A DNA stretch of 64,000 nucleotides from CBDDCX01 sp965226925 (GTDB lineage Bacteria; Gemmatimonadota; Gemmatimonadetes; Longimicrobiales; Gaopeijiaceae): positions 1 through 64,000 of the forward strand of contig CBDDEN010000009.1 in NCBI GenBank assembly GCA_965226925.1, given 5' to 3'. The notes under the pieces are model-generated. The model was given only the letters and a program-made list of their open reading frames with translations. It was not told where the DNA came from and made no database searches. Position numbers and translations under genes: made by a program. This document shows positions 50,748-59,958 of the stretch, piece after piece; the first letter of the stretch is position 1, and every line of letters starts with the position of its first letter.

Positions 50748-53110
50748 ATGGCGCTGATCGGCGAAAATTTTACACCTCCTGATCTCCGGGCCAAGGTTAC
50801 TGGAAGGGCCAAATACGCGGAGGACTTCCGGGCCGACGGCATGCTTCACTGCCGGCTTCTGACAAGTCCGATGCCCCATGGCCGAGTGAGGAGCATCGAT
50901 GCGTCGGAGGCGCTGAACATGGAGGGCGTCATCGCCATTCTGACCGCCGACGACGTCCCTGAGATTCCCGCGCCGGGAAATCCCATCCTGACCAACGAGC
51001 CGCACTACGTGGGCGAGCCGATTCTGGCGGTCGCGGCCGTGGACGAGACGACGGCTCAGAACGCCATCGCGGCCATCAAGCTGGATCTCGAGCCATTGCC
51101 CTTCTGCGTCGACCCCCTGGATAGCCTGCGGCCGGGAGGACCCAACGCCCGGACTGCCGGAAATACGATAGTCAGGGGCGAGGGAGTGCAGGAGCGCAAG
51201 TGGACCGCCGAGGACTTCGCCGAAGCCGCCGAGGGCCGGTTGCCCATGGGCGAGTCACTGTCCGAATGGTCCTACGGCGATGTGGAGGCCGGGTTCGAGG
51301 CAGCCTCGCTGGTTCTCGACGAGACCTTCGTCACGGCCAACACGTCGCACCACTCCATGGAGCCGCGCAGCGCCATGGCGTACTGGCAGAACGGGAAATG
51401 CTACCTATACGGATCCACACAGAGTCAGAGCTTCATCGTGCCGGGTCTCGCCAGCTATCTCGGGATCGAGCCTGACGACTTGGTCTACATCGCCGAGTTC
51501 TGCGGGGGGGGATTCGGCTCGAAGGGTGGCGCCTACCCCATCATGACCGTGCCGGCCTTTATGGCCAAGAAGACGGGACGGCCCGTTCTCATGCGTATCA
51601 GCCGAGCCGAGGAGAAACTTCATCGGGTCCGCACGCCCGGGCTTCCAGGGCCGCATTAAGATGGGGTTCAGGGAGGACGGACGCGTCACGGCCGTGGACC
51701 TGTACATCGTCCAGGAGAACGGTCCCAACTCTGGCGGTGGAGACTGGAATGCCGCCGCTGGTGCGGTGTCGCTCGTATACACACCCCCGGCTATGCGCTT
51801 CCGGGGGATGCCGGTCCTCACCAACACCCCTGCCACGGGGGCACAGCGCGGGCCGGGTCAAAACCAGATCGCGACCGCCGGGGATCGACCGGGTGGAGAT
51901 CCGCCGAATCAACGCTCCGGACAACGACACTCGCCACGGTCCCAACCAGGGGGGCGTCACGAGCGCCCACATGCGGGAGGCCCTCGCAATCGGGGTAGAG
52001 CGGTTCGACTGGGAGGGGAAGAAGGTTCAAAGCGGCCAGCGTCGCGGCTCTAAGGTAATCGGAGTCGGCGTCGGGCAGGCCTTCCACTCCGCGGGATCGA
52101 GCGGATTCGACGGCCTGGTGAGGATCACACCCGACGGCACGCTGCACATCCATTCGGGCGTTGGGAACCTGGGCACGTTCTCCTACGCGGCGACGTCACG
52201 GGTGGCCGCAGAGGTGCTCGGGATGAAGTGGGAGAACTGTGAGATCCACCGCGGTGACTCGGGCAAGGGTCTGCCCTGGAACCTCGGTCAGTTCGGCAGC
52301 AACACCTCGTTCACCATGACTCGCTCGAACTATGTCGCCGCGATGGACGCCGTCGAAAAGCTCAAGGAGATCGCCGCGATGGACCTGGGTGGCACACCGA
52401 GCGACTATGAGATCGGCAACGAGACCGTCTTCGCCCGAGGCAATCCGGGCAGGCGCCTCAGCTACGCGGCGGAGGCTCGTAGAGCCGTCGATCTGGGCGG
52501 AAAGTACAGCGGCCACGAGGTGCCGGATGACATCAACCCGATGACGAAGTCCGCGGTCGTGGGGCTCGCCGGCAGCGGCCTTGTCGGGGTCGCCAAGGAC
52601 AACCTCGAGCACGACGGGACCGTCCCGGCCTTGGCAGTCGGATTCATCCGGATCGAGCTTGACGTCGAAACCGGCCAATTCGAAATCCTCGACTACCTGG
52701 GAGTGGCCGACTGCGGAACCGTGATCCATCCCCAGGGGCTGGCCACACAGATCAAGGGAGGCGCGGTGCAGGGCTTCGGAATGGCCGCTCTGGAACGCCA
52801 TCTCTACGACCCCCATTACGGTCTGCCGGGCACCATCGGCCTGCACCAGACCAAGCCACCGTCATTCCTGGACGTGCCCCTCGAGATGGACTGGGCGGCC
52901 GTTAACATCGCCGACCCGCAGAACCCTGCCGGGTCCAAAGGGATTGGCGAGCCCGTCATGGGATGTGCCGGTGCCGCGCTGTTGTGCGCCATCTCCGACG
53001 CGCTCGACGGACACTACTTCAACCGGACCCCGATCGTGCCGGACATGATCGTGAACGCCGCGTCGGGGCAGCCACAGTCGCATACACCGTTGCAGGTCAA
53101 CACGCCGTGA
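50748..53110 (+). pseudogene. Molybdenum-binding large subunit (CoxL/XdhB-type), broken at two points
   Basis: The N-terminal half has the substrate and cofactor motifs SHHSMEPRSAMAYW and GGGFGSKGG. Near 51636 one extra base shifts the frame, from RVRTPG to FQGRIKMGFREDG. Near 51880 the frame shifts again: GPGQNQIATA jumps to GIDRVEIRRINAPDND and about 14 residues usual in the family are missing. The rest runs to the catalytic Glu in GSKGIGEPVMG and the stop at 53110. Intact it would be about 790 residues. The second break looks like a real deletion. Confidence 0.85.
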
Positions 53111-53120
53111 GGGACTGCCC

Positions 53121-54110
53121 ATGTTGAAGGACATGATGCCGCATTTCGAGCTGTCTCAGCCGGCGGACCTAGACAACGTATTCGACCTCCTCGATCGCTT
53201 CGGTGAGGACTGCTGGACGATCGCCGGAGGACACGACAGTCTCGACTGGTTCAAGGATCGGAGCAAACAGCCGTCAGCCGTGATCGATCTGGCGGGCGTT
53301 CCGGGGCTCGAGGGCGTCTGGGAGAGCGACACCGGCATTGAGATCGGAGCAATGACGACGCTTACAACCATCGAGCGTCACCCCGTCATCCAGGAGCGCT
53401 ACGGCCTGCTCGCCGAGGCGGCGCGGGCGGTGGCCAGCCCGCAGATTCGCAACTCCGGCACGCTGGGTGGCAACGTGTGCCAAGACACTCGCTGTTGGTA
53501 CTACCGGTATGGGCTCTCCTGCTACAGGGCCGGTGGCAATACCTGCTACGCCAACACACCCGTGGGGATTAACCGAGAACATTGCCTTTTCGGTGCGAGC
53601 CGCTGTGTCGCGGTGACACCGTCCGACACGGCACCCGCTCTCGTGGCCCTAGACGCCTCCATGGTTATCCGGAATTCCGGCGGCGAGAGGGTGGTGGCAG
53701 CGGAGGACTTCTTCATGAAGCCCTCCGTGGACATCACTCGGATGACCGTGCTACAGCCCGACGATCTGCTGACGCAGATCCGGATCCCCAACACCTGGGC
53801 CGGCACTAGCTTCTACTTCGAAAAGGTCGCGGATCGCGGGAGCTGGGACTTCGCCCTGGTCAACGTGGCGGCAGCACTGAAGCTGCAGGGCGATCGCATC
53901 GACGGCGCCCGCATCGTGTGTGGCGGGGTGCAGACCACCCCACGGAGACTCGCGGCCGTGGAGGCGCTGATCACAGGTCGCACCAAGGACGAAGAGACGG
54001 CCGAACTGGCCGGAGCCCTCGCCGTTCGTGGAGCGAAGCCCCTGAACCACAACCACTTCAAGGTGCCGCTCATGAGGAATCTGGTGAAGAGGGCTGTGCG
54101 CGACGCCTAG
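53121..54110 (+). CDS. FAD-binding subunit of the molybdenum hydroxylase (CoxM-type)
   Basis: A 329-residue medium subunit. FAD-binding features include WTIAGGHDSLDWFKD, EIGAMTTLTTIERH and SPQIRNSGTLGGN. It contains a Cys-rich insert (CQDTRCWYYRYGLSCYRAGG, then CYANTPVG, CLFGASRC), as seen in members of the 4-hydroxybenzoyl-CoA-reductase and XdhM type that bind an extra cluster or have structural cysteines. The C-terminal CO-dehydrogenase flavoprotein domain is complete. It lies 10 bases after the large subunit. Confidence 0.88.
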   Translation: MLKDMMPHFELSQPADLDNVFDLLDRFGEDCWTIAGGHDSLDWFKDRSKQPSAVIDLAGVPGLEGVWESDTGIEIGAMTTLTTIERHPVIQERYGLLAEAARAVASPQIRNSGTLGGNVCQDTRCWYYRYGLSCYRAGGNTCYANTPVGINREHCLFGASRCVAVTPSDTAPALVALDASMVIRNSGGERVVAAEDFFMKPSVDITRMTVLQPDDLLTQIRIPNTWAGTSFYFEKVADRGSWDFALVNVAAALKLQGDRIDGARIVCGGVQTTPRRLAAVEALITGRTKDEETAELAGALAVRGAKPLNHNHFKVPLMRNLVKRAVRDA

Positions 54111-54135
54111 CCGGCCTTCCCCCCGGGGGGACCGG

Positions 54136-54880
54136 ATGGGACAGAGGCGTTGGGCGACACTTGCGATCGCCGCCCTTGCGGTCACCCCCTCCTGCGCCCG
54201 TTCCCCCACTCCGGCCGACCTGCTGCTTCTGGGCGGAACTGTACTCGACGGCTCAGGCAGCGACGTGTTCTTCGCGGACGTCGCAGTGGCGACTGACGTC
54301 ATTTCGTTCATCGGCGACGCCTCGGCTGCGGGACTGCAGGCGCGGGATACCTTCAGGGTGAGCGGTCTCCTGGTTACCCCCGGCTTCATCGACATGCACT
54401 CGCATGCGGAGTTGGACGAGGACTTCGGTCGGGAGGGCAAGGCGTTCCTGTACCAGGGTGTGACCAGCGTGGTGCTGGGACTCGACGGTGGAGGAGACTC
54501 CGAGGTGGTCTTCGAGCGGGATCGGTGTGAACGGGCTGCTCTTAATCGGGCACAACGCCGCGCGCCGAGCAGTTCTCGGCATGGAAGATCGAGCACCGAC
54601 CGCCTCCGAGCTCGACCGGATGCGAGCGTTCGTTCGAAAGGGCATGGACGAGGGTGCCTACGGACTCTCGTCCGGGCTCTTCTATCTGCCCGGGAGTTAC
54701 GCGAGCACGGAAGAAGTGATCGAGCTCGCCAAGGTCGCCGCCGAGTACCGGGGCGCGATCTACGATACGCACGATCGCGACCTCGGCGCCGCGTACCCAC
54801 CGTTCGGATACCTCAGATCCATCGAGGAGGGTATCCGGATCGGTGAAGAAGGCGGGCTCAAGGTGATCTTCAGTCACTTC
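54136..54880 (+). pseudogene. N-acyl-D-amino-acid deacylase-like amidohydrolase, truncated and internally deleted
   Basis: A signal-like start and lipobox region (AALAVTPSCARS) precede LLLLGGTVLDGSGSD, VAVATDVISFIGD and VTPGFIDMHSHAELDED, the metal-binding HSH. Near 54510 the frame changes and about 40 residues are missing before GLLLIGHNAARRAVLGM, LDRMRAFVRKGMDEGAYGLS, DTHDRDL and LKVIFSHF. After 54880 it meets the cut end of a DUF5916 gene on the opposite strand, so the C-terminal half is gone. Confidence 0.7.
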
Positions 54881-56222
54881 TGCGGCGAAGGTGCGATTGT
54901 AGTCGCCGGAGGCGTCTCCACTGCGATCCACGAAGAGAGCCCCCACACGAGATCGGTTGGGCAACTCGCGTGCTACGGGCGCCACGGAGTACGCGTTGTC
55001 GGTACTGCGGCCCGTCACGCCATCCGTCTGGATATGTAGCAAGCCGACGTTCAGCCCCGCGACCTTACCGGACAGCCTGCCTCCCCCCTTGATGGGCACC
55101 TGCTCCCCGTCCGCGATACCGATTCTGCGACTGAAGAAGAGGTCGGCGCCGCCCGCACCCACGGTGAAGAATCCCGCGTTCTCCAAGAAGAAGGGGCGCT
55201 TCTCGGGGAAGAGAAGCGAGAAGCGGGTCAGGTTGGTCTGCTGATCGTCCACCTCGACCTGGGCGAAGTCCGTGTTGACGGTCATGTCGAGGGTCAGTCC
55301 CCTCGTTATCTGTAGCTTCGCTTCCCCGCCGAACTCGGCGTCCTCATCGAAGGACGTCTCACCGGCCTCGTAGTTGCGGGCTGTCGACGTGAAGCCATAC
55401 GGCGTCACCGTGCCGAGGCGCCTGAACGGCGGCTCGAGACCCTCTAGATCGCCGGCGTAGTTGAGCCGGTAGAGGTTGAACTCCCGCGGGACCGGAGACC
55501 AGAACGACTCCTCGTTCAGCCGCCGGACACGACGGGTCAGGTTGAATCCCCAAGCTGCGTTGTCCGCCCCGTACCGAAGCGTGTTGAAGGGGATGCGAAA
55601 CTCGGCGTACCAACCCCCGCCGTCGATCGAGGTCGCCACGAGCCAGCTTCCGTCCCAGTTCTTGTTGAAGCCCGCCCCGGCCCCGCTTTGGAACCGTTGA
55701 CGGTTCGTGAAGCCCCCCGCCGAAGAAACGCCCCGTGCCCTGGCCCTCGTTGGCCACCTGGCCGTCGTATTCGATACCGGCGGGAGTCGTGCCGAACACG
55801 AATCCGTTCTGCTCGTCGTTGTAGGTGTCGAGAATCAGTACGACGTTGTCGCTCTCGCTCACCTCAGAGTCACGAATTCGCTCCCCCGGCATGATGCCGT
55901 CAGGCTGACTGTCGAACGCCCAGACCCCCACGTACAGCGCTTCATAATCGAACAGGATGCGGACCTCGGTGAGCTCGGACGCCGTCTGCCCGTCGTTCGG
56001 TTCTCTCTGGGTGAATCCCGTCATCGGCGTAGCAGCGCCCCATGCCACCTCGTCGAGCACACCGTCGATGTTCGGGGCGGCGGCCACCCGCATCGCGGTC
56101 GCGAGTCCCGGAGCGAGCCGGAGTGTACCGCCCGCGGAGGCGGCCACCTGTTGCTGCGCCGGGAGGGACGGTGCGGGGAAAAGGACTAGGAGAGCGGCCA
56201 ACTTCAGAGATATGTGCTTCAC
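54881..56222 (-). pseudogene. DUF5916/CBM9-like protein, frameshifted and 3' truncated
   Basis: The signal peptide (KLAALLVLFPAPSLPAQ) is followed by the CBM9-like domain (DGVLDEVAWGAAT, DTYNDEQNGFVFGTTPAGIE). A run of six C (55713-55718 on the plus strand) breaks the frame, and one added base restores GRFFGGGFTNRQRF. The barrel start (EFRIPFNTLRYG, DFAQVEVDDQQTNLTRFS, LLFPEKRPFFLENAGFF) continues to GDYNRTFAAE. There it is cut by the junction with the deacylase-like gene. Confidence 0.75.
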
Positions 56223-56635
56223 TTGTACCCACCGTGAACAGGTCAGAGAGTGGTTTCTGCCAAGTTAGCAGTCTGCTCCGCGAGACACACCGGGTCAGCG
56301 AACGAAAAGTCTTGCAGGGGTGCGTCGTCCGTAGGTAGAATTCGGGCATCCATAAGCCGTGGCGTCGGCTTCGAGAAACCCCTTCGGTGAGGCGCCCCCA
56401 CCCGGGATCCTTCGGGTTGGCATGGTAATCCAGGCAACTGCCAGAGACAGCGCCGGGCGTGCAAGCGACCGCGTGGTTCTTCCGGCCGCCGAGCGATCCG
56501 TGGATCGCGTGGCGACCACGTCGATCCACTCGGTTACGTATCCGCTCCGGCCCGATCTCGATCCTGGCCGACCCCCTTTCATGGCTCCCGAGGTACGAGC
56601 GTCGACCCTGTGGACAACATCGACGAGGAGGACCG
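56223..56635. other. Intergenic region with no recognised gene
   Basis: About 410 bp. Frames are open on both strands because of high GC, but none shows a recognisable domain or convincing start. It may hold the promoter of the acidic protein gene. Confidence 0.3.
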
Positions 56636-56908
56636 GTGATCAACTCAAACATGTCCCATTCCAGCCCTGTGGGCATCGCAGAAGAGGAGTGGGGCCCCCT
56701 CGCCGAGGAGGACGACCGGTTCGGCGCTCTCCTGCGGAAGAGCGGTAAGGCGTGGGACTGGGACGACGACGATGACGACGACTGGGATGACGATGGCGAT
56801 GACGATGACGCCTGGGACGACGACGACGATGATGATGATGACGACGCAGAGGAGGAGGACGGTGCGGAGGAAGGGGGGAACGAGGAGGACTGGTCCGAAG
56901 AGGACTAG
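56636..56908 (+). CDS. Small, extremely acidic protein
   Basis: A 90-residue protein starting at GTG 56636, preceded by AGGAGG with a 4-base spacer; an ATG 15 bases later is possible. After a short normal N-terminus (EEEWGPLAEEDDRFGALL) the last 50 residues are nearly all Asp and Glu with occasional Trp and Gly (KAWDWDDDDDDDWDDDGDDD; later AEEEDGAEEGGNEEDWSEED). A metal- or cation-binding, DNA-mimic or protein-chaperoning role is possible; none is shown. The simple-repeat DNA may change length. Confidence 0.6.
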   Translation: MINSNMSHSSPVGIAEEEWGPLAEEDDRFGALLRKSGKAWDWDDDDDDDWDDDGDDDDAWDDDDDDDDDDAEEEDGAEEGGNEEDWSEED

Positions 56909-57007
56909 GCGGACAGGTCCCTCCCACGGAGGAGCCGCCTCCGGATGGGGACTCGTCGCGCCACCCCCTCGAGGATCACTGGGCCACCAAGACGTGGCCC
57001 CGGCGAC

Positions 57008-59179
57008 TCAACCCAACCGGATCGGTAACTCCCTGATCCGTTGGCCGGTCAGGGCGAACAGGGCATTCGTCACGGCCGGCGCCAGCGGTGGCAACCCGGG
57101 CTCCCCGACGCCTCCCGGCGCATCGCCACTCGGAGCGAGCACCACCTCGACTTCGGGAGCTTCGTTCATGCGCAGCATGCTGTAGTCGTGGAAGTTGCTC
57201 TCGACGACGCGCCCGGACTCGATGCTAACGCGCCCGTACAATGCCGCTGTCAGGCCATACATGATGCCGCTCTCCATCTGAGCCCGAACGATGGCCGGAT
57301 TCACCACCACACCGCAGTCCACCGCACACCAGACCTTGTTCACTCGGGGCCGGCCCTGATCGACCGAGACCTCGGCCACCTCCGCCACGAACGACCCGAA
57401 GGACTCCACGACCGCGATCCCCCGAGCGCGTCCTTCGGGGAGCGGAGCGTCCCACTCCGAAACTGCGGCCACCGCATCCAACACCGCGCGGTGGCGGGGA
57501 TGGTCGGTCAGAAGCGCACGCCGGTATTGATAGGGATCCTGCCCCGCTGCGTGGGCCAGCTCGTCCACGAAGGACTCCACCACGAACCCATTCTGCGAGT
57601 TGCCCACCGAGCGCCAGAAGCCGACCGGAATCGGTAGCTTAACGTTGGACCACGCCACCCGGACGTTGGCGATATCGTAGGGGTGATTCCCGGCTGCCTC
57701 GACGGCCGTCGGGTCGACTCCGTTGGGCATGATTCCAGCCCAGCTTGCCACGAACTTGGGCATCCACCCCGGGAGCCATCGTTCCATGATCGACTGTGAC
57801 GCGATCTCGTGCCGCCACACCGTCGGCCGACCGCCCTCGTCGAGCACGGCCTCGAGATCATGATACGAGGCCGGCCGATAGAAGTCGTGCTGAATGTCGT
57901 CTTCCCTCGACCAGACGACCTTGACGGGCCCCTCCACCTTGGAGGCCAACTCCGCCGCTTCGAGAACGAAATCAAGCTCGGCCCGGCGACCGAATCCTCC
58001 ACCTAGCAGCGTCGTATGAACCTCGACGGCGTCCTCATCCAAACCGGTCGCCTTGGCGGCCGCCTGTCGCGACCCTCCACCGATGAACGAGGGCGCGTCC
58101 TGGAACTGCGTCGGCGCCCACACCGTGCAGCGGCCGTCACGGACGACGGCGGTACAGTTCATCGGCTCCATCGTGGCATGGGCCAAATAGGGCAGTGAGT
58201 ACTCCGCTGCTACTCGTGTGCCGGGGCCAGCGAGCGCGACGTCGGTTTCCCCCTCCTCGCGGGCGACTTTCCCTCCAGCCGCAATCGCAGCTCGAAAGCG
58301 TCGGCCGATCTCGGCGTCGTCGATCTGGGCTCCCGCACCCTCGTTCCAGATGATGTCGAGAGCGTCACGCCCCTTCTTGGCCGGCCAATAGCCATCGGCC
58401 ACGACGGCCACCCCGCTCTCGATGTCCACCACTTCGTGAACACCCTGGACCGCCAGCGCGGGCGCCGGATCGTAGGATCCCACGGACCCGCCGAACACCG
58501 GCGAGCGAGCGACCACCGCGACGCGTGCGTCGGAGGGGCCGGCGTCCACCCCGAACGTCGCCTCGCCCTTCGTCTTGGCCGGAATATCCAGTCGCCGCAC
58601 CGACTTGCCGATGATGCGAAACTCCGACGGATCCTTGAGCTGGACGGACTCCGGAAGAGGAATGGCAGCGGCCGCCGTGGCCAACTCGCCATAGGTGAGC
58701 ATGGATCCGTCCGGGTGTATGGCCAGCCCGTCGAACATCCGAACGTCCTGCGCAGATACACTCCAACGCTGAGCCGCGGCCTCGCGAAGGAGCCACCGCG
58801 CCGTAGCGCCTGCCTCCCGCAGAGGCTCCCAGGCCGTGAGCACGCTCGTGCTCCCCCCGGTCATCTGCATTCCCATCATGGGGCTGCGGTACGCCGGGTG
58901 AGCTGGCGCGAAGGCGTAGGATATGCTCTCGAGAGAAACCTCGAGCTCCTCCGCAATCAGCTGCGGAAGGGCCGTCGTAATCCCCTGCCCCATCTCCGAC
59001 TTGTCGATGACGAACGTGATCGTGCCGTCCTCATCGATCCGCAGCCAAGCGTTGGGAGCGAAGGCCGCATCCGAAGCGGGTAGGCCGGGGCCCGACCTGG
59101 TCTTGAAGTAGATCCCCAGCGAGAGGCCGGCGCCCGCTACGACGCCGACTTTGACGAACGTGCGACGGGAGACGCTCAT
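57008..59179 (-). CDS. Molybdenum-binding large subunit (IorB-like), Tat-exported
   Basis: A 723-residue protein with a twin-arginine signal (SVSRRTFVKVGVVAGAGLSLG). It has duplicated aldehyde-oxidase-type domains: DKSEMGQGITTALPQLIAEE, HATMEPMNCTAVV, LLGGGFGRRAELDFVLEA and a C-terminal GGVGEPGLPPLAPAV with the catalytic Glu. This layout, with an N-terminal signal and no separate FAD subunit, matches the isoquinoline 1-oxidoreductase beta group. The ATG overlaps the small-subunit stop by 4 bp. Confidence 0.92.
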   Translation of the reverse strand: MSVSRRTFVKVGVVAGAGLSLGIYFKTRSGPGLPASDAAFAPNAWLRIDEDGTITFVIDKSEMGQGITTALPQLIAEELEVSLESISYAFAPAHPAYRSPMMGMQMTGGSTSVLTAWEPLREAGATARWLLREAAAQRWSVSAQDVRMFDGLAIHPDGSMLTYGELATAAAAIPLPESVQLKDPSEFRIIGKSVRRLDIPAKTKGEATFGVDAGPSDARVAVVARSPVFGGSVGSYDPAPALAVQGVHEVVDIESGVAVVADGYWPAKKGRDALDIIWNEGAGAQIDDAEIGRRFRAAIAAGGKVAREEGETDVALAGPGTRVAAEYSLPYLAHATMEPMNCTAVVRDGRCTVWAPTQFQDAPSFIGGGSRQAAAKATGLDEDAVEVHTTLLGGGFGRRAELDFVLEAAELASKVEGPVKVVWSREDDIQHDFYRPASYHDLEAVLDEGGRPTVWRHEIASQSIMERWLPGWMPKFVASWAGIMPNGVDPTAVEAAGNHPYDIANVRVAWSNVKLPIPVGFWRSVGNSQNGFVVESFVDELAHAAGQDPYQYRRALLTDHPRHRAVLDAVAAVSEWDAPLPEGRARGIAVVESFGSFVAEVAEVSVDQGRPRVNKVWCAVDCGVVVNPAIVRAQMESGIMYGLTAALYGRVSIESGRVVESNFHDYSMLRMNEAPEVEVVLAPSGDAPGGVGEPGLPPLAPAVTNALFALTGQRIRELPIRLG

Positions 59180-59676
59180 CGGTCGCCTCCCTGCCCGTCA
59201 CCGTTGGCCACCAGTGTGGTCTCCCGGGACAGCTCGGCGGCCCTATGGATGGCCCGGCGGATGGCGTTGTACGCCCCGCATCGGCACACGTTGCCGGTCA
59301 TGGCTCGGTCGATGTCTTCGTCGGTTGGCCGGTCGAACTCGGTCAGCAGCCCCACGGCGGTCATGATCTGACCGGACTGGCAATAGCCGCACTGGGGCAC
59401 CTGCTCCTCCACCCACGCCAGCTGAACGGGATGCGACCCGCTCGGGGACAGCCCCTCGATCGTGGTCACCTCCGCGCCCTCCACCGCGCCGATCGGCGTT
59501 GTGCAGGAGCGCGTCGGAGTGCCGTTCAAGTGCACCGTGCAAGCCCCGCACAGCCCCATCCCACAGCCGAACTTGGTGCCGGTAAGCTTGATGTTGTCGC
59601 GGATGACCCAGAGGAGGGGCGTGTCTTCAGAGACGTCGACCTCGTGAGGCTGTCCGTTGAGCGTAAAGGTGACCAT
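59176..59676 (-). CDS. [2Fe-2S] small subunit (IorA-like)
   Basis: 166 residues from the ATG at 59676 (the frame is open to 59811). The plant-type cluster is GCGMGLCGACTVHLNG and the helical cluster domain is CGYCQSGQIMTA..NVCRCGAYNAI. It begins VTFTLNGQPHEVDV, typical of IorA. Unlike the Cox-type small subunit above it has no signal sequence and probably travels with the Tat-targeted IorB. It is the first gene of the iorAB-like pair. Confidence 0.92.
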   Translation of the reverse strand: MVTFTLNGQPHEVDVSEDTPLLWVIRDNIKLTGTKFGCGMGLCGACTVHLNGTPTRSCTTPIGAVEGAEVTTIEGLSPSGSHPVQLAWVEEQVPQCGYCQSGQIMTAVGLLTEFDRPTDEDIDRAMTGNVCRCGAYNAIRRAIHRAAELSRETTLVANGDGQGGDR

Positions 59677-59958
59677 GGCGGATTCCTGCTGCTCGGGGTG
59701 AAGGTCGAGAGAGCAAGGTGCGCAGGCCCGGCCGTCCCACACAAGGACCCCGTACGGCCCGCCAACTACTTGCCGGCCAGGCGGGCGGCGGCCTCGATCC
59801 GATGAAGGCACTGAGGGGCGAGCAGCCCCCCGCTACGACGGGGCGTCGACTCTCGATCGGGCCGTCTCCAACATCGGGCGGCACGGGCGTGTCGTTGTGG
59901 TAGCGAACATTCTTCCGTCCGTTCCTGAGCCCCGACCCCACAACTAGAGCCCGTCTGC

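Noticed and set aside
52196..52846. 216-residue minus-strand ORF within the large molybdenum subunit
   Set aside because: It is antisense to a family-supported frame, with no recognised domain.
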